Shown: one piece after another, positions 8,333-17,223 of the stretch
Position numbering within the stretch: the first letter of the stretch is position 1
How the letters are laid out: every line of letters begins with the position of its first letter
From: F23-D06 sp002392325
GTDB taxonomy: Bacteria > Bacteroidota > Bacteroidia > Bacteroidales > WCHB1-69
DNA length: 64,000 nt
NCBI GenBank assembly: GCA_946624065.1
Contig: CAMORT010000002.1
Coordinates: forward strand, 1-64,000
Direction: 5' to 3'
The notes under the pieces: model-generated
Seen by the model: the letters and a program-made list of their open reading frames with translations, nothing else
Database searches by the model: none
Told to the model about the DNA's origin: nothing
Program-made: the position numbers and the translations under genes

Positions 8333-8370
8333 AAATATTTAATTAAGGCGATTGTATAAAAAAATATTTG

Positions 8371-8378
8371 TACTTTTG
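8371..8378 (+). promoter_or_regulatory. Promoter -7 box of the C10 protease gene
   Basis: TACTTTTG matches TAnnTTTG and is preceded at 8366-8370 by ATTTG. It leaves an A/T-rich leader of about 75 nt before the ATG at 8460. Confidence 0.5.
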
Positions 8379-8459
8379 CCAACTTGAATGTTAATGTACA
8401 TTGAATTATACTGCTAAATTTGATAGTAATTAAAGTAAAATATTAAAAATTAAACGCTT

Positions 8460-10721
8460 ATGAAAAAATTTATGCTCTTAGTATCATTGTTGGCAGTGAT
8501 TACTTTCGGCTTTTCATCCAATGTGGTGCCGGTAAGTGATGCTGTTAAAGTGTCCAAGAACTTCCTTTCCGAACGTATTGGTTCAATGGAAGCCCAGAAT
8601 TATTCCATTGAACTTGTATATACGGAATATGCAGAAAATGGCACGCCGGTTTATTACCGTTTTCAAGTTGGTCAGAAGGGATTCATTATGATTTCCGCTA
8701 CCGACCAGGTTTCTCCTGTGTTGGCTTACTCACTTGAGAGCAATTTCACGAACAATCCGGCAGTTGCATACATTTGTGGCAAGTACAAAACCCAGATTGC
8801 CGAGGCGATGGCCAACCCAGCTCCCAAATCCGCCAACGCTGAATGGCAGCGCTATCTGTCTGATAATTTCCAGATCCGTGCTCCCAAGTCCAATAACAGC
8901 GTGGAACCTCTGGTAACCACCACTTGGAACCAGTCTCCGTTCTACAACTCAGAATGTCCGTTCAACCCTCAAGCTTCTTACAACGATGATAAAAGAGCTC
9001 CTGTAGGTTGTGTCGCTCTTACCATGGCCAATATCATGTTCTATTATCGTTATCCGGAATCCGGCTACGGTAGTGTGTATTATATTCCCAGAGAATATGA
9101 TGACGATGGCAATTTGATTTACACATATCCTCCCCAATACGCTAATTTCGGTACGGCCACCTATAATTATGACGCTATTCCGAACAATCTTACATCTTAC
9201 AACTATTCGTTGGCCCGCCTGCTTTATCATAATGGCGTTGCAACTCAAATGGGTTATGGATGGGATGGTTCCGGTACCCAATCCGAATTTGCACTGCAAG
9301 CTTTGCAGAACTATTTCTCCTACTCACAACTTGCTCAATTCCAACACATCACAGATGTTGTGGCCGATACAAACAACGCTACTCTTCTTAGACAATGGGA
9401 AAATCAATTAGTGGAAGAATTGGATGCTAATCGTCCTATTTTCTATTCCGGTGCAAGCAAAAGTGCAGGTGGTCACGCATGGATTGTGGACGGTTACACC
9501 ACCATTGACAGCACCCATTATTTCCATGTGAATTGGGGTTGGGGTGGTTCCGACAATGGTTTCTATCGTCTTAAGAACATGAACTCCTCCGGTTATGGCA
9601 ACTTCAACTATCAGTTCAGCGAGGATATGATGTATCATCTTTATCCGAACGACACCAATGCGATTGCCAAACCGGCTACCAGCTTCAGAAGAGTCACCGC
9701 CGATCGCGGTACCATCAGTGATGGCGCAGGTAATGTGAAATATGCTCCCAACTCTGAACGTCAGTGGGTTATCGCAGCACCCAATGCTACTTCCTACAAA
9801 TTCAAATTCTCCAAACTGAAAGTTAAAAATGGTGACAAAGTGACCATCTACAACGGCGGTACTGTGGCTAGCGGAATCAAGCAAGAATACTCTGGCGAAT
9901 ATAAAATGGCTGCTTGCAACGATTATTCCAGTACAAGTGGCAGCACCCATGGTGATTTCCCGGGACAAAACCTTCCTGGCGCCGTGACGGTGAATGCTGA
10001 TAGCGTTCTCATCGTTTTCACCTCAAATGGTGATGACAACACAGGTTATGGTTTCGTGCTTGATTTTGAAGTGACCAACTACAACATCAATACTTGTAGC
10101 GATATGATTCAAATCTCCAATGTTTACAGTGGAACCATTACTGAGAAACCGAACAACGCTCTTAACAACGATGACACATACCGCGCTTCTTCCGTTTGCC
10201 AATACAGATTGCGCAATCTGAAATACGCCACAGGTTATGATGTTATTTTCACAAAATTTGATCTTAAAGTTGGTGATTATGTAGAATTCTACGACTTTGC
10301 AGATGAGAACAAAGCCCTCATTACCCGTTTCGACATTAACAACATGCCTCACGGTTTCATCAATATTCCGTCAAAGGATGTGGTGGTTAGATTTGTTGCC
10401 GATAACGATATCCAAGGTACTGGTTTCCAGATGAACTTCGCTGGTGTGATGGGTATTGACGATCATAATTTTGAAGATGTTGCACTGTATCCGAACCCTG
10501 CAACCGACAATTTGTTCGTGAAGCTGACCGCTGAAGCACAAGATGTTAACGCTACAGTTGTTGACCTTACTGGCAAAGTGGTGCTCACCGAAGTGTTCAA
10601 CCACAATGGTGGCATGCAGCAATACACACTGCCCGTTAGCACACTGTCCAGCGGTATCTATTTCTTGAACCTGCAAGGCAAGGATAGCGGAAAAGCCACA
10701 TATAAGTTTATTGTAAAATAA
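8460..10721 (+). CDS. Secreted C10 family cysteine protease with T9SS sorting domain
   Basis: The 753-residue precursor has a signal peptide (residues 1-~20), an inhibitory propeptide (~21-140), and a streptopain/interpain-like C10 catalytic domain. Cys184 in RAPVGCVALTMANIM is the predicted nucleophile and His339 in AGGHAWIVDGY the general base. The WGWGGSDNGFYRL segment after the histidine is also typical. Residues ~400-665 contain two CUB-like beta-sandwich regions, each with YNGGTVASG- or YDFADENK-type turns. Residues ~680-753 form a T9SS type A sorting domain (LYPNPATDNLFV, SSGIYFLNL), so the enzyme should be exported through the outer membrane and anchored or released at the cell surface. 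It stands alone between its own -7 box and a strong terminator. The substrate is unknown; related enzymes in Prevotella and Bacteroides degrade host proteins. Confidence 0.92.
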   Translation: MKKFMLLVSLLAVITFGFSSNVVPVSDAVKVSKNFLSERIGSMEAQNYSIELVYTEYAENGTPVYYRFQVGQKGFIMISATDQVSPVLAYSLESNFTNNPAVAYICGKYKTQIAEAMANPAPKSANAEWQRYLSDNFQIRAPKSNNSVEPLVTTTWNQSPFYNSECPFNPQASYNDDKRAPVGCVALTMANIMFYYRYPESGYGSVYYIPREYDDDGNLIYTYPPQYANFGTATYNYDAIPNNLTSYNYSLARLLYHNGVATQMGYGWDGSGTQSEFALQALQNYFSYSQLAQFQHITDVVADTNNATLLRQWENQLVEELDANRPIFYSGASKSAGGHAWIVDGYTTIDSTHYFHVNWGWGGSDNGFYRLKNMNSSGYGNFNYQFSEDMMYHLYPNDTNAIAKPATSFRRVTADRGTISDGAGNVKYAPNSERQWVIAAPNATSYKFKFSKLKVKNGDKVTIYNGGTVASGIKQEYSGEYKMAACNDYSSTSGSTHGDFPGQNLPGAVTVNADSVLIVFTSNGDDNTGYGFVLDFEVTNYNINTCSDMIQISNVYSGTITEKPNNALNNDDTYRASSVCQYRLRNLKYATGYDVIFTKFDLKVGDYVEFYDFADENKALITRFDINNMPHGFINIPSKDVVVRFVADNDIQGTGFQMNFAGVMGIDDHNFEDVALYPNPATDNLFVKLTAEAQDVNATVVDLTGKVVLTEVFNHNGGMQQYTLPVSTLSSGIYFLNLQGKDSGKATYKFIVK

Positions 10722-10740
10722 GCTTGATATGAAAGAAAGA

Positions 10741-10768
10741 AAAAGGACGCCAAACGGCGTCCTTTTTT
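10741..10768. terminator. Bidirectional intrinsic terminator
   Basis: GGACGCC (745-751) and GGCGTCC (756-762) form a 7-bp stem with a 4-nt loop, flanked by an A-run on the left and six T on the right. It serves the C10 protease on the plus strand and the SDR operon on the minus strand. Confidence 0.85.
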
Positions 10769-10779
10769 ATTACCATGTG

Positions 10780-11550
10780 TTAAACAAATTTCTTTTTGAC
10801 CATATTGATTATAAAACCGGGCAACAGGAAACAACAGAACAAGAAGAAATAATTGATGCATCCTGGAATTTTCCGTTTACGGCCATGAAACAAAGCCCGG
10901 AGTCCGCGGTTGGCAATTTGGTGCGGTTTGAGCATCACCCCGATGCGGCAGAGCCACTTGCGCAGGTTGGAAGATAGATTGTACAGGTCGGTATCGACTG
11001 CGCCAGGGCACACACAGCAGACCTTCACGCCGTAATGGCTCAGTTCGAATGCCAGGGCGCGTGAGAATTTCACCAAATAGGATTTGGAACTCTCATAGGC
11101 GGCAATGGTTGGGAAACTCATAAACCCGGCAATAGAGCCGGCATTGAGGATATAACCGTGTCCCTTGTCTTTCATTTCCTTACCGAACAGCACACACAAG
11201 TCGGTGGGTGTGGTTACATGCAACTGTAACATTTTGTCGGTCAATGCCATGGGCTTTTCCACTACGGCTCCGAAGTAAAACATGCCGGCATTGTTGACCA
11301 GCACTTCAATGTCCATATCGTGCTCATGGCAGTAGTCGAACAACTGTTGGCCGGCGCCTGCCACAGCCAGGTCGGCCATGAGGGTGGAAACGGTTGTGTT
11401 GGGATGTTTCGCTTGCAGTGTTTTCTGTGCTTCGGCGTTCAGATCGTCCCGATTGCTTACAATGAGTGTGTTGTAGCCCCGCGCCGCCAGAGCGTCCGCA
11501 TAGGCCAGTCCGATGCCGGAACTTCCGCCAGTGATGAGTGCGTATTTCAT
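10780..11550 (-). CDS. Short-chain dehydrogenase/reductase
   Basis: The 256-residue classical SDR has the NAD(P) motif TGGSSGIG at residues 7-14, the structural NNAG motif, a catalytic Ser in AGSIAGF and the YESSK Tyr-Lys pair. The substrate is not identifiable. The C-terminal ~25 residues (CINYFFLFCCFLLPGFIINMV) are strongly hydrophobic, suggesting membrane association and possibly a lipid-type substrate. It is the last gene of the lipoprotein-tilS-membrane protein-sufS-SDR run, 11 bp behind sufS. Confidence 0.85.
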   Translation of the reverse strand: MKYALITGGSSGIGLAYADALAARGYNTLIVSNRDDLNAEAQKTLQAKHPNTTVSTLMADLAVAGAGQQLFDYCHEHDMDIEVLVNNAGMFYFGAVVEKPMALTDKMLQLHVTTPTDLCVLFGKEMKDKGHGYILNAGSIAGFMSFPTIAAYESSKSYLVKFSRALAFELSHYGVKVCCVCPGAVDTDLYNLSSNLRKWLCRIGVMLKPHQIANRGLRALFHGRKRKIPGCINYFFLFCCFLLPGFIINMVKKKFV

Positions 11551-11561
11551 AGTGATTGGGT

Positions 11562-12764
11562 TTATTGCAACATTTGTGCGGCCTTGTCCACAGCGCGCAC
11601 CAGTGTGTCGATTTCTTCTTTTGTGTTGTATAGGGCAAACGAAGCACGCACGGTGCCTGGAATGCCGAAATGGTCCATGATGGGCTGAGTGCAGTGATGT
11701 CCCGTGCGCACAGCCACACCCTGATGGTCTAACAATACGCCCATGTCGTAGGGATGGATATTGCCGACCAGGAACGAGATGACCGCCGCTTTGTGCGCTG
11801 CCTGTCCGATAATGCGCAAATCCTTGATTTTGAGCAATTCCTGTGTTCCATAACGCAACAATTCCTGCTCATAGTCGGCAATGCGCTGTATGCCTGTCTG
11901 CTGCATGTACTCAATAGCCTTGCGCAGGCCAATCACATCGCCCACCGCCGGCGTGCCCGCCTCAAACTTAAAGGGCAATTCGTTGTAGGTGGTTTTCTCA
12001 AAGGTCACCGTGCTGATCATCTCTCCACCGCCCTGATAGGGCTTCATCTCATTGAGCCACCGTTCTTTACCATACATGACGCCAATGCCCATGGGCGCAT
12101 ACATTTTGTGTCCCGAGAAACAATAGAAATCACAATCCAGATCCTGCACATCCACAGCGCCGTGCGCCACCGCCTGCGCCCCGTCCAACATGACCGGAAT
12201 GCCGTGCCCATGCGCGATACGGATGATTTCCTTTACCGGATTAATGGTTCCTAAAGTGTTGGAAACATGTGTGATAGCAATAATTTTCGTTTTGGGTGTG
12301 ATAAGTTCTTCCAGTTTGTCCAAATAGAGTTCACCCTTTTCGTCAAAAGGCAGCACCTTGAGTTTGGCGCCGCGGTCTTCGCACAAAAACTGCCAAGGCA
12401 CGATGTTGGAGTGGTGCTCCATCTCCGATATAATGATCTCGTCACCCGCTTGTATATATGTGCGTCCGAACGAGGCGGCCACCAAATTGATGGACTCCGT
12501 GGCGCCACGAGTGAAGATCACTTCGTAATCGTGTGCGGCATGGATGAAGTTCTGCACCGCTTTGCGCGCTATCTCAAACTCCTCCGTGGCTTGCTGGCTC
12601 AAACAGTGCACCCCACGATGTATATTGCTGTTGATGGTTTTGTAATAATCTGATAATGCGTCAATTACATATGACGGTTTCTGCGTGGTGGCGGCATTGT
12701 CAAAGTAAACCAGCGGTTTGTTGTAAACCTGTTGGGTTAATATGGGAAAGTCTTCTCTATTCAT
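11562..12764 (-). CDS. sufS: SufS-type cysteine desulfurase
   Basis: This 400-residue class II PLP cysteine desulfurase mobilises sulfur from cysteine as a protein-bound persulfide for Fe-S cluster assembly. PLP binds Lys220 in CFSGHKMYAPMG. The active-site cysteine is Cys358 in RTGHHCTQP, within the SufS-type RxGHHC loop. The N-terminus (FPILTQQVYNKPLVYFDNAATTQKP) is also typical. No sufBCD or sufU gene is adjacent, which is unusual for suf operons. The start codon overlaps the upstream membrane-protein gene by 8 bp, indicating translational coupling. Confidence 0.95.
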   Translation of the reverse strand: MNREDFPILTQQVYNKPLVYFDNAATTQKPSYVIDALSDYYKTINSNIHRGVHCLSQQATEEFEIARKAVQNFIHAAHDYEVIFTRGATESINLVAASFGRTYIQAGDEIIISEMEHHSNIVPWQFLCEDRGAKLKVLPFDEKGELYLDKLEELITPKTKIIAITHVSNTLGTINPVKEIIRIAHGHGIPVMLDGAQAVAHGAVDVQDLDCDFYCFSGHKMYAPMGIGVMYGKERWLNEMKPYQGGGEMISTVTFEKTTYNELPFKFEAGTPAVGDVIGLRKAIEYMQQTGIQRIADYEQELLRYGTQELLKIKDLRIIGQAAHKAAVISFLVGNIHPYDMGVLLDHQGVAVRTGHHCTQPIMDHFGIPGTVRASFALYNTKEEIDTLVRAVDKAAQMLQ

Positions 12765-13269
12765 TATTTTCGGTTTGTTCTATGTTTTTTTCTGTTTCCT
12801 TGTCTTCAAAACGGTCTTTCATGTATCGCAGTTGTGTGGCGTACATCACAATGATGAGCACCGTCATCAGAACCGCGGAGAGCGGCATGGCCAGTTTCCC
12901 GCCAATGATGAAGTTCAATGTGCAGAATTCCAGTATCTGCCCAATGGTGTATATGTGAAAGCCAACGCTTCTGAGTTTCCAAAGCATGATGAGCGCACCG
13001 ATAAAGGACGCTAATTCTGCTATAATCAACAAAATGTATTGTTTTGGAGCAATGGAAAGAAATATTTCGAAGGTTTCCTGATATTCTTCGCCGCTGAACA
13101 TGGGCATGTTTTTCACCATTTCCATGGATTGTTGGATGAAATTCGGGAAGAAGGCATACATGGAGAAAGATATGACATTCATCCCGGCGTTCAGCATGGT
13201 GCAGATGCCCAAAAACCAAAGAAGAAAGGTTCTTTGCGGTTTGTCAGGTTTTGTGTTAAAAGGTTCCAT
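12757..13269 (-). CDS. Small integral membrane protein of unknown function
   Basis: The 170-residue protein has about four hydrophobic segments: FLLWFLGICTMLNAGMNVISF near the start, an amphipathic loop, LLIIAELASFIGALIMLW, and two in the C-terminal half. It ends in a highly charged tail (KDRFEDKETEKNIEQTENNE). I recognise no family. It overlaps both neighbours: 14 bp with the tilS stop upstream and 8 bp with the sufS start downstream. Its translation is therefore wired between a tRNA-modifying enzyme and a cysteine desulfurase. Confidence 0.75.
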   Translation of the reverse strand: MEPFNTKPDKPQRTFLLWFLGICTMLNAGMNVISFSMYAFFPNFIQQSMEMVKNMPMFSGEEYQETFEIFLSIAPKQYILLIIAELASFIGALIMLWKLRSVGFHIYTIGQILEFCTLNFIIGGKLAMPLSAVLMTVLIIVMYATQLRYMKDRFEDKETEKNIEQTENNE

Positions 13270-14572
13270 TATAATGTATTTTGTAATAATTTTTCGTGTT
13301 GTTGAGGTCTATTTTATAACGATTGTCTGACCGGTGCCCAATAATCCACACAATTTGATGGTTGATTTCCATTAACATGGTATGCTCTTTGGCAAAACGG
13401 TCGAATTTGTGGTCGGTGAAATAGTCGCTGATTTTCTGCTTGCCCGTACCACCCAACGGATAAAAATAATCACCTGATTCCCAATTTCTTATAATCACAG
13501 GAAAGGTTAAATTCTTTTCATCCAAATAGAGAATCTGGTTGTTTTTTTCAAAGCAGATATTCCCATCGTTGTATAACAGTTCAATGGAAAAGTATGCTTT
13601 CATCTCATCTAAAGAATTCAGGACCAGATATTTGGAAGATTTTTTTTCATTCTGACGGATGAGGTATTCATCACGGTTAACCAGCAATGTGTGGGTGGGG
13701 GAGTGGTATTGCGTTCCCGACTGTTTCGCATCACGGCAGAGTTCGGAAACGGTGTCCTCGCTAAAGCCATAATCCGACAGAATCTCGTACAAGATAACGC
13801 TTTGGTGCTCAATTTTTTGAAGTTTTGACCGGTCAACTCGCACCATGCCATTGTTTTCCGAAACCAATACGGTTTTGAAGTACCCAATACTGTTCTGGTA
13901 AATGTCGAATTGTTGGCAGAGAATCTCACGGTTGTGGGAGATGGTGTCGATGAGGTTTGGGTTGAGTTCTTTGAGAATGGGAATCACAGAGCCGCGGATG
14001 CGATTGCGCTTGATGGTTTCATCGCTGTTTGTGCAGTCGATGGCAAAGGGAATTCCGTTTTGGCGGGCGTAGTCGCGGATTTCCTGTGCGGAGAAGTTGA
14101 GTAGAGGCCGGATGATGCGTCCGTTTTGTTCGGGAATAGCCGTGAGGCCTTTCAGGGCGCAGCCGCGGCAGAGATTCAGCAGCAGGGTTTCCGCCGCATC
14201 ATCCGCTTGGTGCGCGGTGACAATGTAGTCATAATTCGTTGCGATCTCCTCAAACCATTGGTAGCGCAAGTCACGGGCCACCATTTCAATGGATTTTCCA
14301 GAGTTTTTTTGCCGTTCAAGCGTGTTGAACTCTTTGACAAACAGGTTGTTTCCCCATTTTTTTGCCATATTTTCCACCAGTTGCATATCGCGGTTGGAAT
14401 CTTCGCCGCGGAGGTGGAAGTTGCAGTGCGCCATGGCGAAGTTCAGACCGGCATCCCGAAACAGATGTGCCATAACCATAGAGTCGGCACCTCCGCTGAC
14501 AGCCAGCATGAAACTGTGCGCGTGCGGGTCGCCAACCAGTTTGGATAAATGTTCGATAAACCGTTTCTGCAT
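13256..14572 (-). CDS. tilS: tRNA(Ile)-lysidine synthetase
   Basis: The 438-residue N-type ATP pyrophosphatase has the PP-loop SGGADS at residues ~25-30. It attaches lysine to C34 of tRNA-Ile(CAU), converting its specificity from Met to Ile. Further landmarks are AHCNFHLRGEDSNRD, TAHQADDAAETLLLNL and RPLLNFSAQEIRDYARQ. The C-terminal region ends with the TilS substrate-binding domain (GDYFYPLGGTGKQKISDYFTD). It begins 2 bp after the lipoprotein gene and its stop lies inside the membrane-protein gene. Confidence 0.95.
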   Translation of the reverse strand: MQKRFIEHLSKLVGDPHAHSFMLAVSGGADSMVMAHLFRDAGLNFAMAHCNFHLRGEDSNRDMQLVENMAKKWGNNLFVKEFNTLERQKNSGKSIEMVARDLRYQWFEEIATNYDYIVTAHQADDAAETLLLNLCRGCALKGLTAIPEQNGRIIRPLLNFSAQEIRDYARQNGIPFAIDCTNSDETIKRNRIRGSVIPILKELNPNLIDTISHNREILCQQFDIYQNSIGYFKTVLVSENNGMVRVDRSKLQKIEHQSVILYEILSDYGFSEDTVSELCRDAKQSGTQYHSPTHTLLVNRDEYLIRQNEKKSSKYLVLNSLDEMKAYFSIELLYNDGNICFEKNNQILYLDEKNLTFPVIIRNWESGDYFYPLGGTGKQKISDYFTDHKFDRFAKEHTMLMEINHQIVWIIGHRSDNRYKIDLNNTKNYYKIHYNGTF

Positions 14573-14574
14573 CG

Positions 14575-15540
14575 CTATAGGTTCATTTCGTTTTCCATAA
14601 GGTGGAAATAGCGTCGCAAGGACATCTGCATGTACTCAAAACTGCCGAAGTTGATGGTTTTCGGTTCCTCACCGCTTTTGATCATCACCATGCCGCAGAA
14701 GGTGTTGCCCACGTATGGGGTAATATCCAACGTGGTGGAAAAACTGAAATCGTAGTTTTGTATAACCACTTGATTATAATTCTGATACGCCTCCTCATAC
14801 AGGATTTTGTTCTCTTCGCAGAAGGCCTCTAACCGTTCCACGCACTCATCCCACATTTCGGGTTTGTCATTGCGGTTGTAGAAAAACACAACTGCGTCGT
14901 AGTTAGGCAAGGTGTCGTTGATTTCCACCATCTCGAACCGGCCCATATCGTTGATGGTAAAGACTTCGGTGACATGGTTTTCGTGGTGGTATTTCTCAGG
15001 ATTCTCCATCACCTGCTGGCGAGTGGCGTGACTTACGGAGCGCACCCACTCATAGTTTTTGAACACAGCAAACGAGCCGTCAGAGTTTCGTATGGTGCTC
15101 CACTCCTCGGTTTCCAGCACATCGTTTGCCTCATTGGCGAGGTTCAGTGCCACAGGCATCAGATCCAGAATGCGCTGCGTTCCGAATCCGGAGGTGATGA
15201 CCAGGTACATCCACTCGCGCGATTGTGACTGCAACAGCCACAATTCTTTTCCTTCCGGCAGACGCTCCACGCATTGCAGTCCCCATTCTTCAGGGAATGG
15301 AATTTTGGCGGTTATCTTATATCCTTGATAATCATCATGTTTTTCCAGGAAAGATTCCATGAAATCTTCCGAAAGCGGAAACAGTTCCGTCTGGTCTGAA
15401 ACATCCGTTTTCAGCGTATCGCTGATGATGGTGATGGGATAATCGTAATTATTCTCCTCTGTGTTCTCCTGTGTTTTATGCTTGCATCCGAACAGGATAA
15501 AGGGGCAGATGAGGGCCAGAATGAAGCCTATTTTTTTCAT
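14575..15540 (-). CDS. Lipoprotein of unknown function (DUF4837-like)
   Basis: The 321-residue product starts MKKIGFILALICPFILFGCKHK, with a lipobox FGC giving a lipidated Cys19. The body is mixed alpha/beta with a conserved-looking centre (EEWGLQCVERLPEGKELWLLQSQSREWMYLVIT) and resembles the DUF4837 lipoproteins of Bacteroidota; this assignment is from memory of the family and tentative. The ATG at 15540 is preferred over one nine codons upstream because it starts the signal peptide. It is the first gene of the tilS-sufS operon and has its own -7 box. Confidence 0.65.
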   Translation of the reverse strand: MKKIGFILALICPFILFGCKHKTQENTEENNYDYPITIISDTLKTDVSDQTELFPLSEDFMESFLEKHDDYQGYKITAKIPFPEEWGLQCVERLPEGKELWLLQSQSREWMYLVITSGFGTQRILDLMPVALNLANEANDVLETEEWSTIRNSDGSFAVFKNYEWVRSVSHATRQQVMENPEKYHHENHVTEVFTINDMGRFEMVEINDTLPNYDAVVFFYNRNDKPEMWDECVERLEAFCEENKILYEEAYQNYNQVVIQNYDFSFSTTLDITPYVGNTFCGMVMIKSGEEPKTINFGSFEYMQMSLRRYFHLMENEMNL

Positions 15541-15564
15541 ATCAGGTAATGGTTTTTGGAAGGG

Positions 15565-15634
15565 CAAAAATACAAAATGTTTTTTTTCGCACCTCGTTAA
15601 ACTTTCCGCAGGTTGCTATATCCAAATATTTTTG
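15565..15634. promoter_or_regulatory. Divergent promoters: tilS operon (minus) / PPTase (plus)
   Basis: CAAAAATA at 15565-15572 (TATTTTTG on minus) lies ~25 bp before the lipoprotein start. TATTTTTG at 15627-15634 lies only 6 bp before the PPTase ATG at 15641, so that transcript could be nearly leaderless. Confidence 0.5.
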
Positions 15635-15640
15635 CCTATT

Positions 15641-16237
15641 ATGCAATCCTATCTTTTTCTACATCCCGAAACTATCACACCGCAACAACTGGAGCAGGAG
15701 ATGTTGCCCTTGCTTCCCGCATGGCGGCGTGAACAGGTGTTGAACTATACACCCTTTTCCAGTAAAGTGCTTTGTGCCAAGTCTTTCCTGCTTCTCAAAG
15801 AAGGGTTGGAGAAAGATTTCGGTATCACTCAAGAGGTTTCTTTCGATTATTTGGAGCATGGAAAACCAGTATTGAAAGAGTACCCGCATATCCATTTCAA
15901 CCTCAGTCATTGCCAAAACGGCATTCTTTGTGTGATAGATGAAAAAGGTCCTGTAGGGTGCGATATTGAGGCGAAAAACCGCAAAGTCAGGGAGTCCCTG
16001 TTGCTCAAATGCTGCAATGAACGGGAGCTTGAGGAAATCCACAGCAACCCTTGTCCCGATCAGGCGTTTATGCGCCTTTGGACAAGAAAAGAAGCCGTAT
16101 TGAAATACACCGGACAGGGACTTACGCAGGATTTGCCGTCTCTTCTTTCCGATAAGTTGTTGGAAACTGTTAAGTTAGAAACCTTTCAGGAGGAAGATGT
16201 CTTCTATTCTATTTGCCAGTCCAGACAAATGAATTAG
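15641..16237 (+). CDS. 4'-phosphopantetheinyl transferase, Sfp/HetI family
   Basis: The 198-residue enzyme transfers phosphopantetheine from CoA to a serine of carrier proteins. The two Mg/CoA-binding motifs are visible: GPVGCDIEAK and FMRLWTRKEAVLKYTGQGL, with the WxxKEA core. FNLSHC upstream supports the subfamily. Because it is Sfp-type rather than AcpS-type, it may serve fatty acid ACP or a secondary-metabolite carrier; no carrier-protein cluster is in the window. The start at 15641 is the first ATG after the -7 box. The stop overlaps the convergent mrp stop by 4 bp. Confidence 0.9.
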   Translation: MQSYLFLHPETITPQQLEQEMLPLLPAWRREQVLNYTPFSSKVLCAKSFLLLKEGLEKDFGITQEVSFDYLEHGKPVLKEYPHIHFNLSHCQNGILCVIDEKGPVGCDIEAKNRKVRESLLLKCCNERELEEIHSNPCPDQAFMRLWTRKEAVLKYTGQGLTQDLPSLLSDKLLETVKLETFQEEDVFYSICQSRQMN

Positions 16238-17055
16238 GCCTCCATGCTTTCCAGCATATCAATGACATTGTCCAAGTAATCCACTTCGGCATTTTCAATT
16301 TCCCCTTTGTCTGCCAACTGTGCCAGGTTGGGGTCAATGGGCATTTGGGCCAACAATTTGAGGTTGAATTCTTTAGCCACCTCTTCGGCGTGGCTTTGTC
16401 CGAACACTTGGATTTTCTCGTTGCAATGCGGGCATTTCACATAACTGTAGTTCTCCACCAGTCCGAGCACCGGAATGTTCATCATACCAGCCATATTTAC
16501 GGCTTTGCTCACAATGAGGGATACGAGGTCTTGCGGAGAAGTCACCATGATGATGCCATCCACAGCCATGGTTTGGAACACGGTCAACGGCACATCACCG
16601 GTTCCGGGAGGCATGTCCACCAACAGGAAATCAATATTGTCCCAAATCACTTCAGTCCAGAACTGTTTCACCATGCCAGCTACAAGCGGTCCGCGCCATA
16701 TAACAGGCGTTTTCTCGTCGTTGGTCAGCAGGTTGGCGGAGATGACTTGGATGCCTTTTTCCGTTTCCACGGGCAGCACGCCGTCTTCTGTACCGCTGAT
16801 GATGGTGTGCAGGTTGAACATTTTAGGAATGGAGGGGCCGGTTATGTCGGCATCCAGGATGCCCACGCGGTATCCTTTGCGACGCAATTGCGCGGCTAAA
16901 AGTGCTGTAACAGAGCTCTTTCCAACGCCACCCTTGCCGCTCACAATACCGATCACTTTCTTGATATTGCTTTTGGGATTCGGTTTTTCCCGTAAATCTT
17001 TTTTCTCACAATTCGATTGACTGCAGTGTTCGCAGTCGTGATTACATTCTGCCAT
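16234..17055 (-). CDS. Mrp/NBP35-type Fe-S cluster carrier ATPase
   Basis: The 273-residue P-loop protein of the Mrp/ApbC/NBP35 family binds and delivers Fe-S clusters. The deviant Walker A GKGGVGKSS sits at about residues 40-48, and DADITGPSIP and VDMPPGTGD follow. The C-terminal CPHC is the intersubunit cluster ligand pair. The N-terminus carries an extra cysteine-rich stretch, CNHDCEHCSQSNC, as in NBP35 and archaeal/anaerobe Mrp proteins, suggesting a second cluster. The common N-terminal DUF59 domain of bacterial Mrp is absent. A -7 box lies at 17099-17106. Confidence 0.92.
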   Translation of the reverse strand: MAECNHDCEHCSQSNCEKKDLREKPNPKSNIKKVIGIVSGKGGVGKSSVTALLAAQLRRKGYRVGILDADITGPSIPKMFNLHTIISGTEDGVLPVETEKGIQVISANLLTNDEKTPVIWRGPLVAGMVKQFWTEVIWDNIDFLLVDMPPGTGDVPLTVFQTMAVDGIIMVTSPQDLVSLIVSKAVNMAGMMNIPVLGLVENYSYVKCPHCNEKIQVFGQSHAEEVAKEFNLKLLAQMPIDPNLAQLADKGEIENAEVDYLDNVIDMLESMEA

Positions 17056-17098
17056 ATAGTTGTTGTTTCTTTATTTTTATAATTTTCAAAAAGGGCTG

Positions 17099-17222
17099 CA
17101 AAAATACAAAATACCTTGAAATGCAACACAGCACAGCCCAATGCTCCCCATGTACCCATTTCAGCCATGCACCCTTGTACCCTGTACCCCTTTTACCTCT
17201 TTCACCCTGTACCCGTTCTTCT
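17099..17222. promoter_or_regulatory. mrp promoter with degenerate GTACCC array (left arm of an inverted duplication)
   Basis: CAAAAATA at 17099-17106 is the minus-strand TATTTTTG box. Beyond it, 17110-17222 is a low-complexity series of TGTACCC, CACCC and TTTACC words. Read on the minus strand, its promoter core GCATTTCAAGGTATTTT and the GGGTACAAGGGTGCATGG words match the region 18937-19064 on the plus strand. No gene is seen in this stretch. Confidence 0.55.
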
Positions 17223-17223
17223 A

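Noticed and set aside
17110..17222. CRISPR or tandem-repeat array in the GTACCC region
   Set aside because: Words are short, irregularly spaced and degenerate with no spacer-repeat alternation.
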